In this document: piece after piece, positions 8,017-14,611 of the stretch
Position numbering within the stretch: the stretch's first letter is position 1
Layout of the letters: every line of letters begins with the position of its first letter
NCBI GenBank assembly: GCA_040386595.1
Contig: JAZKFE010000045.1
Coordinates: 1-16,641 of the forward strand
Length of the DNA stretch: 16,641 nt
Direction: 5' to 3'
Origin: JAKFVC01 sp040386595
GTDB taxonomy: Bacteria; Planctomycetota; Planctomycetia; Planctomycetales; Planctomycetaceae
Position numbers and translations under genes: made by a program
The notes under the pieces: generated by a model
What the model saw: the letters and a program-made list of their open reading frames with translations, nothing else
What the model was told of the DNA's origin: nothing
Databases searched by the model: none

Positions 8017-8062
8017 GGGTAGCCCCGATTCTCGAATCGGGGTGAGCGCAGCGAACAAGAGG
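8017..8062 (+). repeat. Type 1 REP-like repeat, copy F
   Basis: About 20 bases after the pyruvyl-transferase stop, GGGTAG is followed by a 9-bp hairpin CCCCGATTC-TC-GAATCGGGG (8023-8042) and then TGAGCGCAGCGAACAAGAGG. GTAG at the foot of a hairpin is the hallmark of REP elements. The copy at 8209-8254 on the other strand has the same frame with one compensatory base-pair change. Confidence 0.82.
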
Positions 8063-8208
8063 TTGCAGTTTTGGAGAGCCAGCACTCACTTTAAACTCTG
8101 GGAAGAAGCTAACGACTGAATTCTTCCCCATTGTTCTTCATCCACGAACATTTCTCCGTCGGGAACCCCGACTCAGAGAACGACATTCGGGGCTCGAGTG
8201 AGCCATAG

Positions 8209-8254
8209 CCTCTTGTTCGCTGCGCTCACCCAGATTCGAGAATCTGGGCTACCC
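8209..8254 (-). repeat. Type 1 REP-like repeat, copy G
   Basis: On the minus strand this reads GGGTAG, hairpin CCCAGATTC-TC-GAATCTGGG (8229-8248), then TGAGCGCAGCGAACAAGAGG. Compared with copy F the fourth pair of the stem is A-T instead of C-G, with both arms changed. It is inverted relative to copy F, about 150 bases away. Confidence 0.82.
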
Positions 8255-8257
8255 GAT

Positions 8258-8275
8258 CTGAACGCATTCGCAGTG
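8258..8275 (+). repeat. Partial type 2 repeat (arm of a long inverted repeat)
   Basis: CTGAACGCATTCGCAGTG matches the inner part of the type 2 element on the plus strand without its first hairpin. It is an inverted repeat of 8321-8338 with 17 of 18 positions complementary. In the transcript from the porin strand the remaining position becomes a G-U pair. Confidence 0.65.
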
Positions 8276-8295
8276 TTCGGTCGGAATCAGCATTC

Positions 8296-8363
8296 AATCT
8301 CAATACGGATTCCACCTCGCCACTGCGAACGCGTTCAGTTCGCGGAGCGAACAACGACTATGG
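8296..8363 (-). repeat. Type 2 double-hairpin repeat, copy B
   Basis: The minus-strand element starts about 20 bases after the porin stop codon. It has the hairpin GTTCGC-TCC-GCGAAC (8338-8352) and a shorter second stem around 8317-8329. The whole 68 bases match 13921-13988 at 61 positions, so the repeat unit is longer than the hairpins. Confidence 0.85.
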
Positions 8364-8382
8364 TTCGGCAGTACCTCACGTC

Positions 8383-10017
8383 TCAGAAATCAACCTGGAT
8401 CCGCGTGACATACAGATTGGCCGTACTAAACCCTTTGACTTCATTATCCACCATGGCACAGATCCAGTTGCCTTGGAGCTTGGTGTGTTGATTCAAAAAC
8501 CAGGTCACCCCGATCGTCGAATCATTCAACACGCCGTTGCCGGGATGGCTGCTGCCCGTGAACGTGTTCGTCGCCGAGTTATAATAGTGGCCGTCTAATT
8601 TCGAGGGGTTCGTTAAATCCACGAACGACCAGCGAGCCGCCACTTCCCACGCTCCCCAACCACGAATTCCACGGTCTGGCCCACGTCCCACGGGAATGAA
8701 ATCGGTATTGGGAATCGGATTTTTCAAGGCCCCGAACTTCTTGTCATATTCACGATGCTCGCCAGTCAGGCGATACATAATCTGACCGTAAGCCCCGTTA
8801 TAAAATACGGGTCCCGCGACACTATCGACCATGGTCCCCATCCATTCCGCCTGCATTGTCAGCGGACCTTGCTGATAGACCGTTTCCAATCCAAACATAT
8901 TAAAACTATTGGCCTCATAACGTCCCGTATCGACGAACGACGGCGTCCCGTTCACGGCACTTCCGAAGGAAGAAGAATTCTCCGGGTAACCCAGCGGACC
9001 GAATTCCGGGGTCGTTCGGGCCTGGTAGAAGGGACGCGGTGAGCCCGAATTCCCCGACGTTCCGCTGCCGGTGGCATCGTTCGCACCCAGTTGGCTGAAG
9101 TCGAAAGCAGCACCAATATGGAACAGCGAGCATCCCTTATCTTCAAACCACATCAAACGGGTGACGCGGGTCGAAAACGAGTAACCGCCGATATCGCCGA
9201 AATCGGTACCAAACCGCGAATCTCCCAGCGGTGCATTGTTGTAGCCGCCCGTCCGGAACAGGCTATAGGCCCAGGTCATCATTTCATCTTCGGTGGCACT
9301 GTAGGCCATGATTCCCGTACGTCGAAACGGAACAAACGCCAGAAACGGTAACGAACGTTCCAGAAACGGCAAGTTCCGGAATCCCGTTAACGCATCCACG
9401 CTGAAGGGCTGCAAGAAGTGACCGGCGCGAACCGTGCCTAAATAAGGCAGACTTTCCTGCTCCACGTAGGTATCGAAAAAGCTGGGGCGACCGGCATTCG
9501 CAAAGTCGACTTCTAACTGATAGTTAGTTAGCTCGGCCGCCTTACCTTGAACCGCCAGACGCACCCGGCGGAAGCCCGTTCCGTCCTGAGCATCCCCCAC
9601 GGTGTCGATGTTCTTCTGACTTTGCCAGTACCACGCGCTGTCGAGCTGCGTAAACCCTGTGATTTTAAAGGTGGGGTACGTCGTTTTCTTGGGAGCGTTG
9701 GAGGCTTCCAGTTTCTTCGTCAGCTTGTCAAAGCGTTCTTCCAATTTCGAAACGCGCGGATCAAGTTCGGGGAATCCCTCAGGCGTTTCCCACACATCCG
9801 GCACCTGCACGCCCTCTTTTCCCGGTATCGCGGTCTCAGTTTGATCGCCGTTGATTCCGGACATCTGCCCGATCCCGGTGTCATCCGCAGGTTGCGAAAG
9901 ACCGGATTCATCCAGAAGAAGCTCCGTATCCTGGAGCAACGGATCTTCGGCGAGAACACAGTGATCGGTAAGTACCGTCAGCACCGCGAGAGCGATCCAA
10001 AAAGACGCAAACCGCAT
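8383..10017 (-). CDS. OprP/OprO-type outer-membrane porin
   Basis: The protein is a beta-barrel porin of the phosphate-selective OprO/OprP family (PF07396), placed in the outer membrane. From the ATG at 10017 it has 544 residues and starts with a signal peptide, MRFASFWIALAVLTVLTDHCVLA, with likely cleavage after Ala23. An acidic linker follows, then a short coiled coil (LDPRVSKLEERFDKLTKKLEAS) as in trimeric porins. The barrel has family segments such as GFRRVRLAVQGK, YQLEVDFANAGR, FLERSLPFLAFVPFRRTG and alternating aromatic strands, and it ends in Phe, the usual beta-barrel assembly signal. A TTG at 10059 would add 14 residues before the signal peptide, so the ATG, with AAGG about 9 bases upstream, is preferred. 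Phosphate selectivity is not established; many planctomycete members are of unknown specificity. Confidence 0.9.
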   Translation of the reverse strand: MRFASFWIALAVLTVLTDHCVLAEDPLLQDTELLLDESGLSQPADDTGIGQMSGINGDQTETAIPGKEGVQVPDVWETPEGFPELDPRVSKLEERFDKLTKKLEASNAPKKTTYPTFKITGFTQLDSAWYWQSQKNIDTVGDAQDGTGFRRVRLAVQGKAAELTNYQLEVDFANAGRPSFFDTYVEQESLPYLGTVRAGHFLQPFSVDALTGFRNLPFLERSLPFLAFVPFRRTGIMAYSATEDEMMTWAYSLFRTGGYNNAPLGDSRFGTDFGDIGGYSFSTRVTRLMWFEDKGCSLFHIGAAFDFSQLGANDATGSGTSGNSGSPRPFYQARTTPEFGPLGYPENSSSFGSAVNGTPSFVDTGRYEANSFNMFGLETVYQQGPLTMQAEWMGTMVDSVAGPVFYNGAYGQIMYRLTGEHREYDKKFGALKNPIPNTDFIPVGRGPDRGIRGWGAWEVAARWSFVDLTNPSKLDGHYYNSATNTFTGSSHPGNGVLNDSTIGVTWFLNQHTKLQGNWICAMVDNEVKGFSTANLYVTRIQVDF

Positions 10018-10446
10018 GTACAAAGCCTTGAGCGTAGTGGGTGCGCACACAGTCCCCAAAACATGCAGCAGCGCGACGCGGATGCGTTGGCGAGGCCATG
10101 TTACTGGTCAGGTGCAGAATAAAATTTGTGGTAGGGAGTCGATGTCGATGAGTTGGCAGGCAGATATATCAGCAGGTAAGTAGGAAATATCAGTTAAACT
10201 GGAACTGGTCAAGTTCTTTCCTTAAAGAATCACGCCACGGGAGGGCAACTCCCTCGTGGCTCGCATCCCCCCACACGCCTGCACAAACTGGCGGAGAGGG
10301 CAGGGGCTTGATAATCTCTGATTTGATCACCTTAACGAGAACCTCCCGGCCGGGCCGCGGTGTTCCTCGGTCGGGTGATCTGCCACACTGCGTTACTATC
10401 CTGGCCTCCCGGAATTCCGCGAGGCGTTAAAGCGAAACATTGAAAC
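10018..10446. other. Divergent intergenic region, porin / tyrS
   Basis: These 429 bases hold the upstream regions of both genes. I see an imperfect hairpin at 10235-10259 (CCACG and GGGAG stems with a 2-base bulge), a CCCGGCCGGG palindrome near 10344, and a possible tyrS -10 element TACTAT at 10394-10399 without a good -35. For the porin, TTGACC near 10206-10211 on the minus strand is a weak -35 candidate. No T-box-like leader is evident for tyrS. No gene is supported. Confidence 0.45.
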
Positions 10447-11664
10447 ATGTCTTTTCCTCCTGTTGCTGAGCAGTTGGCCCTGATCCGTCGGGGTGTCGAA
10501 AAAATCGTCCCAGAAGCCGAACTCGCCACGAAGCTGGAACGCAGTTTCAAGACGGGTCAACCGCTGCGCGTGAAGTACGGGATCGATCCCACCGGCATCG
10601 ACGTCCACCTCGGACACACCGTCCCCTTGCGGAAACTGCGTCAATTCCAGGAACTCGGCCACCAGCCCGTGATCATCATCGGCAACTACACGGCTCTCGT
10701 CGGCGACCCCAGCGGCCGCGACCAGGCCCGTGTCCGGTTGACTCAAGAACAAGTCGAACGCAACGCCGTCGACTATCTCCATCAAGTAGGCAAGGTCATC
10801 GATATCTCCAAGGCCGAAGTCGTCCGCAACGGCGACTGGTTCGGAGAGATGAACTTCCTCAACGTGCTGGAACTTTGTAGCAAGGTCACCGTCGCCCAGA
10901 TGCTGACCCGCGACGACTTTGCCAAGCGGTACGCCGCCGAAAATCCCATTTATCTGCACGAATGCCTCTACCCCATCATGCAAGCGTGGGACTCGGTCAA
11001 GATTCGGGCCGACATTGAACTCGGCGGGACCGAGCAACTCTATAGCTTTATGCTGGCCCGCGATCTGCAACGCGACCAGAACTTGCCGCAGCAAGTCAGC
11101 GTGATGTCCCCGATTCTCGTCGGTCTGGACGGCGTCCGCCGCATGGGTAAGAGCCTCGGCAACTACATCGGTATCGGCGAACCGGCCTATGAGATGATGA
11201 AAAAGTTCATGCAGTTGCCCGACCAATGCATGAAGATGTACTACGAGTTGCTGACCGAGGTCCCGTTGGAATCGGCCGAACAACTGATTGCCAGCAACCC
11301 CAAGGACGCCAAAGTGGGCTTGGCTAAGTTGGTGATTGCCGATTACCACGGTGCCGAAGCCGCCGCGGAAGCGGCCAATCGTTGGCAAAGCGAGATCGGC
11401 GGCAAGTCACTGCCCACCGATCTGCCAGAAGTCACCATTCCCCGCGCCAAAGCCGCCTCATTGAAGCTAATCGAACTCGTTTATAACGAGTTAAAGCTCA
11501 CCGACACCAACAGCGACGCCCGACGCCTGATCGGGCAGGGTGGTGTCTGGATCGACAATCGCGAAAACAAACTGACCGACATCAACGCCATCATCACTTT
11601 AGTAGACGGAATGATTCTCGCGGCGGGCAAGAAAAAAATCGTAAAAGTCCGTCTAATAGATTAA
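10447..11664 (+). CDS. tyrS: Tyrosyl-tRNA synthetase
   Basis: This 405-residue class I synthetase attaches tyrosine to tRNA-Tyr in the cytoplasm. The Rossmann catalytic domain has KYGIDPTGIDVHLGH with the HIGH-type motif HLGH at 54-57, followed by IIGNYTALVGDPSGRD. The second signature appears as RMGKS (232-236) in RRMGKSLGNYIGI instead of KMSKS: the last Lys-Ser is kept but the first Lys is Arg and the first Ser is Gly. The C-terminal region from about residue 340 is an S4 RNA-binding domain (SDARRLIGQGGVWIDN). The sequence pattern is closer to the TyrZ-like branch than to E. coli TyrS. No good Shine-Dalgarno lies near the ATG. The gene stands alone and ends 22 bases before a type 2 repeat. 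A 330-residue antisense frame is a shadow. Confidence 0.95.
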   Translation: MSFPPVAEQLALIRRGVEKIVPEAELATKLERSFKTGQPLRVKYGIDPTGIDVHLGHTVPLRKLRQFQELGHQPVIIIGNYTALVGDPSGRDQARVRLTQEQVERNAVDYLHQVGKVIDISKAEVVRNGDWFGEMNFLNVLELCSKVTVAQMLTRDDFAKRYAAENPIYLHECLYPIMQAWDSVKIRADIELGGTEQLYSFMLARDLQRDQNLPQQVSVMSPILVGLDGVRRMGKSLGNYIGIGEPAYEMMKKFMQLPDQCMKMYYELLTEVPLESAEQLIASNPKDAKVGLAKLVIADYHGAEAAAEAANRWQSEIGGKSLPTDLPEVTIPRAKAASLKLIELVYNELKLTDTNSDARRLIGQGGVWIDNRENKLTDINAIITLVDGMILAAGKKKIVKVRLID

Positions 11665-11678
11665 GCGACCATAGTCGC

Positions 11679-11712
11679 ATAGTCGTTGTTCGCTCCGCGA
11701 ACATAACGCAGC
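11679..11712 (+). repeat. Type 2 repeat, copy D
   Basis: About 15 bases after the tyrS stop the plus strand reads CATAGTCG, then the perfect hairpin TGTTCGC-TCC-GCGAACA (11687-11703), then TAACGC. A second CATAGTCG-like half precedes it at 11670-11677. The second hairpin of the element is not conserved here. The following CGCAGTCCCCGGCC resembles the sequence after the N run at 13894. Confidence 0.8.
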
Positions 11713-11767
11713 CGCAGTCCCCGGCCAAAACAGCAATCCAAGGTCAACAACAAAACGGGCCTCAACG

Positions 11768-13816
11768 ATGCGAATTCCCTTGCGATTGGTCTTTTGTGTC
11801 AGCTGGCTCCTGTTCGTCAGCGGAACTTCAACGGCCTCCGCCGAGGTCGTCCGCTGGGAGATCATTTCTCGCACGCCCTATGCCAATGGCCAGAAGTTCG
11901 GTGATGTCGGCTCCTACGAGCTCATCACGGGGAAGATTCACTATGCCCTCGATCCAGCCGCGAAATTCAACGAGGACATCGTCGATCTGACGCGAGCTCC
12001 TAAAAACGCTGCGGGAAAGGTCGAGTTCTGGAGCGACCTCCAGATCCTCACCCCAACCGATCCAACTCGTGCCAATCGGGCGTTACTTTATGACGTTAAT
12101 AACCGGGGCAATAAAACGGCCCTCGGGTTCTTTAATAACAGCGGGGGAAGCAACTCTGACGATGGGTTCTTAATGCGGCACGGCTTCACCCTGGTCTGGA
12201 ACGGCTGGGATGGAGAACTGCTGCCGGGCGACAATCGACTGCGACTGAGCCCCCCGATTGCCACTGACGGCGACAAGAAGATTACCGGCCCGGTGCGATG
12301 TGAAATCGTTCCGACTAAAACCACCCAGCGCACCGTCATTAATTGGGACAAACACGGCTCCTATCGTCCAACCGCACAGGGCCTCAAGAATGCGACATTG
12401 ACCGTCCGTGAACGAGCAGCCGACCAGCGAGAACCGATCCCGCGTGAACAATTCAAGATCGATGTTCGAGAAATTCCTTCGGACTCACCGTCACAATTGC
12501 CGCTGGTCGAACTTGAGTTCCCGGCGGGACTAAAACAAGGTTTTATTTATGAGCTCATCTATGAAGCTCAAGACCCATTAGTCCACGGCGTCTGCTTCGC
12601 GAGCGTACGAGATCTCATCTCGGCCTTAAAACATGGCGGGGGCGAAGACCACCCGTTTGCGAAGAACTCGGGACCGCAATTCAAACGGGCGCTGGGTTTC
12701 GGCGTCTCGCAGAGTGGACGGTTCCTGCGGGAGTTTCTGCAGGCGGGATTCAACGCTGACGAGCAGGGCCGCATCGTCTTTGAAGGGTTGCTGCCCCACG
12801 TCGCGGGAGCTGGCTTGGGATCGTTCAACCACCGGTTTGCTCAGCCCACGCGGCACGTCAATCAGCACGACCACCATGACTATCCCGGAGATCGCTTTCC
12901 CTTCGCGTATGACACTCAAACGGATCCCCTTTCCGGACGAACCGACGGCATCCTGGCCCGTGCCACAGCGACACAAACCGTTCCACTCCTAATGCATACT
13001 CAGTCGGCCGGCGAGTACTACACCCGTAGCGGCTCGCTGGTCCATACGGATCCCTTGGGAGAGAAAGATGCCGAGATTCCCGACACCGTCCGGATCTATG
13101 CCTTCGGGGGAACTCAACATGGTCCGGCCAAATGGCCGCCCGCGAAGGGAACCGGAAAATACTTTGACAATCCCGGCAACTATAAGCCGCTACTACGAGC
13201 ATTAATCCTGGCCCTGGACCGCTGGGTCACAGAGAAACAAACTCCCCCGCCTAGCGTTTATCCGCAGCTAGCGAAGGGGACCTTGATAAAGCTCTCCGAG
13301 GCACAACACGCCTTCGTCAGCATCCCCGGGGTCGAGTTCCCGCAAGTCATGCAACAACCGCCGCTGTTCGACCTGGGGCCGCGATGGTACTCGGATCGCA
13401 TCATCGATTTGCAGCCACCTCGAGCAAAAGGCCTCTATCAGGCCTTAGTCCCGCAACCGGGCACTGACGGCAACGAAACCGCGAGCACACTGTTGCCTCC
13501 CGATGTCGCCGTTCCCCTGGGGACGCATACGGGCTGGAATCTGCGACGCGTCGACGTAGGAGCCGAGAACGAACTGGTCTCGTTAGGCGGAGCCTACATT
13601 CCGTTTGCCACCACCAAGAAACAACGAGAAGCCACCGGCGATCCCAGACCGTCACTCGAAGAACGCTATGGGTCCTTACGCGCTTACATCGATCAATTGG
13701 AAAAGCGTTGTCACGATCTGGAAAAACAAGGTTTTGTCCTGTCCGAGGACATCCCCACAATCATTCAGACTCAAACACAACGAGCCCGCCCAATGTTCGA
13801 AGACCTGGGCAATTAG
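11768..13816 (+). CDS. Exported alpha/beta-hydrolase-domain protein
   Basis: This 682-residue protein resembles the large 'alpha/beta hydrolase domain-containing' family common in planctomycetes and related bacteria. It starts with a signal peptide, MRIPLRLVFCVSWLLFVSGTSTASA, cleaved probably after residue 25, so it acts in the periplasm or outside. A beta-rich N-terminal domain (about 26-250) precedes the hydrolase core, where GFGVSQSGRFLREF contains the nucleophile elbow; by the small-x-nucleophile-x-small rule Ser314 is the likely nucleophile. The acid and histidine are less certain: DHHDYPGDRFPF and FGGTQHGPAKWPP (with His) are candidates. An esterase or acyl-hydrolase role is inference and no substrate can be named. 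It lies 103 bases after tyrS, with a repeat between, and has no functional link to it. No clear Shine-Dalgarno precedes the ATG. Confidence 0.85.
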   Translation: MRIPLRLVFCVSWLLFVSGTSTASAEVVRWEIISRTPYANGQKFGDVGSYELITGKIHYALDPAAKFNEDIVDLTRAPKNAAGKVEFWSDLQILTPTDPTRANRALLYDVNNRGNKTALGFFNNSGGSNSDDGFLMRHGFTLVWNGWDGELLPGDNRLRLSPPIATDGDKKITGPVRCEIVPTKTTQRTVINWDKHGSYRPTAQGLKNATLTVRERAADQREPIPREQFKIDVREIPSDSPSQLPLVELEFPAGLKQGFIYELIYEAQDPLVHGVCFASVRDLISALKHGGGEDHPFAKNSGPQFKRALGFGVSQSGRFLREFLQAGFNADEQGRIVFEGLLPHVAGAGLGSFNHRFAQPTRHVNQHDHHDYPGDRFPFAYDTQTDPLSGRTDGILARATATQTVPLLMHTQSAGEYYTRSGSLVHTDPLGEKDAEIPDTVRIYAFGGTQHGPAKWPPAKGTGKYFDNPGNYKPLLRALILALDRWVTEKQTPPPSVYPQLAKGTLIKLSEAQHAFVSIPGVEFPQVMQQPPLFDLGPRWYSDRIIDLQPPRAKGLYQALVPQPGTDGNETASTLLPPDVAVPLGTHTGWNLRRVDVGAENELVSLGGAYIPFATTKKQREATGDPRPSLEERYGSLRAYIDQLEKRCHDLEKQGFVLSEDIPTIIQTQTQRARPMFEDLGN

Positions 13817-13831
13817 CCAAATACCAACCAG

Positions 13832-13870
13832 CGGGTAGCCCGAATTCTGGTACTAGGTGAGCGGAGCGAA
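13832..13870 (+). repeat. Type 1 REP-like repeat, degenerate copy E
   Basis: About 15 bases after the hydrolase stop the plus strand reads CGGGTAGCCCGAATTCTGG and then TGAGCGGAGCGAAC. The GTAG foot and the tail are kept, but the hairpin arms no longer pair fully. It leads straight into the interrupted type 2 copy. Confidence 0.6.
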
Positions 13871-13910
13871 CCATAGTCGTGGTNNNNNNNNNNCGCAGTA
13901 GCCGGCCGAA
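13870..13910 (+). repeat. Type 2 repeat interrupted by Ns
   Basis: ACCATAGTCGTGGT precedes the ten Ns and CGCAGTAGCCGGCC follows. The left side matches the start of type 2 copies and the right side matches the part after the first hairpin, so the missing bases very probably include the TGTTCGC-TCC-GCGAACA hairpin. Its orientation relative to the hydrolase gene is the same as for other copies. Confidence 0.6.
13884..13893. other. Run of ten Ns (assembly gap)
   Basis: Ten undetermined bases lie inside a repeat. Ten is a common placeholder for a scaffold join, so the true length is unknown and could exceed ten. From comparison with complete copies about 25 bases are expected. Confidence 0.95.
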
Positions 13911-13920
13911 ATTAGCAGGG

Positions 13921-13988
13921 AATCTCAATACAGATCCCACCTCGCAACTGCGAGCACGTTTTGTTCGCGGAGCGAACAACGACTATGG
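13921..13988 (-). repeat. Type 2 double-hairpin repeat, copy C
   Basis: The minus-strand element starts about 26 bases after the lipoprotein stop. It has CCATAGTCGT, the perfect hairpin TGTTCGC-TCC-GCGAACA (13962-13978) and the second hairpin CTCGC-AGTT-GCGAG (13941-13954). It matches 8296-8363 at 61 of 68 positions. Confidence 0.87.
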
Positions 13989-14014
13989 CTGGGCACGACA
14001 ACCGCATGCCCGAT

Positions 14015-14416
14015 TTATTCTTTAATATCAATCGGAAAGGTATTACTTCCCGCCTTCACCGTGACCTTCAGACCGCTCGTTTTCACGTCTTGATACTTCA
14101 CGGGAACATCAAACGGGGGCAGAGGCGGCGGCTTGCTTCCCGGAGGTTGCGGCGTCGGACGAGGTGGCGAGAGATAGACCACGTAGTCACCCACCGCCAA
14201 CGAACCATTCACCTGATACGCGCCATCCTTGATCGTTGCGTCACCTCCAACACCCGCGGCGGACAGCAAATTCACCTTGCCTCCCGCTACCGGATTCCCC
14301 TTAAACAACACCTTCCCGGACACAGTGCCCTCGGGCTTTCCGCCACCGCAGCCGGTCAGCGACAATGCCAATAGTAGTACTGGCAACACACGACGGAACA
14401 CACCTCGAATCGCCAT
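14015..14416 (-). CDS. Small proline-rich lipoprotein, carboxypeptidase-regulatory-like
   Basis: This 133-residue protein begins with MAIRGVFRRVLPVLLLALS and a lipobox LTGC, with Cys23 as the lipidation site, so it is exported and membrane-anchored. The mature part opens with GTVSGKVLFKGNPVAGGKVNL, a pattern of the transthyretin-like beta-sandwich found in carboxypeptidase regulatory-like domains, and AGSNTFPIDIKE closes it. Residues about 84-102 are proline-rich (PPRPTPQPPGSKPPPLPPF) and interrupt the fold. An AAAGGA lies just before the ATG, a good Shine-Dalgarno. It is 195 bases after a DUF1559 gene on the same strand, a pairing seen often in Planctomycetes. Its function is unknown; a structural or binding role at the envelope is inference. 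Confidence 0.87.
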   Translation of the reverse strand: MAIRGVFRRVLPVLLLALSLTGCGGGKPEGTVSGKVLFKGNPVAGGKVNLLSAAGVGGDATIKDGAYQVNGSLAVGDYVVYLSPPRPTPQPPGSKPPPLPPFDVPVKYQDVKTSGLKVTVKAGSNTFPIDIKE

Positions 14417-14611
14417 ATTATCCTTTATTCACTGTTCAGAATGGATGAACTTAGAGCGCCGAGCAGACCGCACGAAGGCGGAAATCGAAGAGCTGGAGCT
14501 ATCGATGATTCATAGGATTGGCCTCAGCCCATCGGCAGAGGCTTTTCCCACGAAAAGATGGGCAAGAATACCCACCTCACAGAATATAGTCTTTCGTATA
14601 CCGACTTCGCA

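Larger units (their letters stand above)
7998..8382. other. Convergent intergenic region packed with palindromic repeats
   Basis: This 385-base region lies between the converging pyruvyl-transferase and porin genes and has no credible gene. It holds two inverted type 1 elements, a partial and a full type 2 element, a hairpin GGCTC-GAGT-GAGCC (8191-8204) and a looser CCCCGA/TCGGGG pair (8166-8171 with 8187-8192). Most of its length can fold. Confidence 0.75.
13817..14014. other. Convergent intergenic region with repeats and a sequence gap
   Basis: The region lies between the converging hydrolase and lipoprotein genes. It holds a degenerate type 1 element, an interrupted type 2 element on the plus strand, ten Ns and a full type 2 element on the minus strand. 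No gene is supported. Confidence 0.75.

Noticed and set aside
8017..8254. Repeats as a CRISPR array
   Set aside because: Copies are few, inverted, variable and not regularly spaced.
10235..10259. Hairpin upstream of tyrS as a T-box or other riboswitch
   Set aside because: No T-box core, specifier loop or antiterminator pattern is visible, and the hairpin has no T-tract.
10396..11388. 330-residue antisense frame over tyrS
   Set aside because: It lies fully opposite a clear tyrosyl-tRNA synthetase and has no recognisable domain; its composition reflects the opposite strand's codon pattern.
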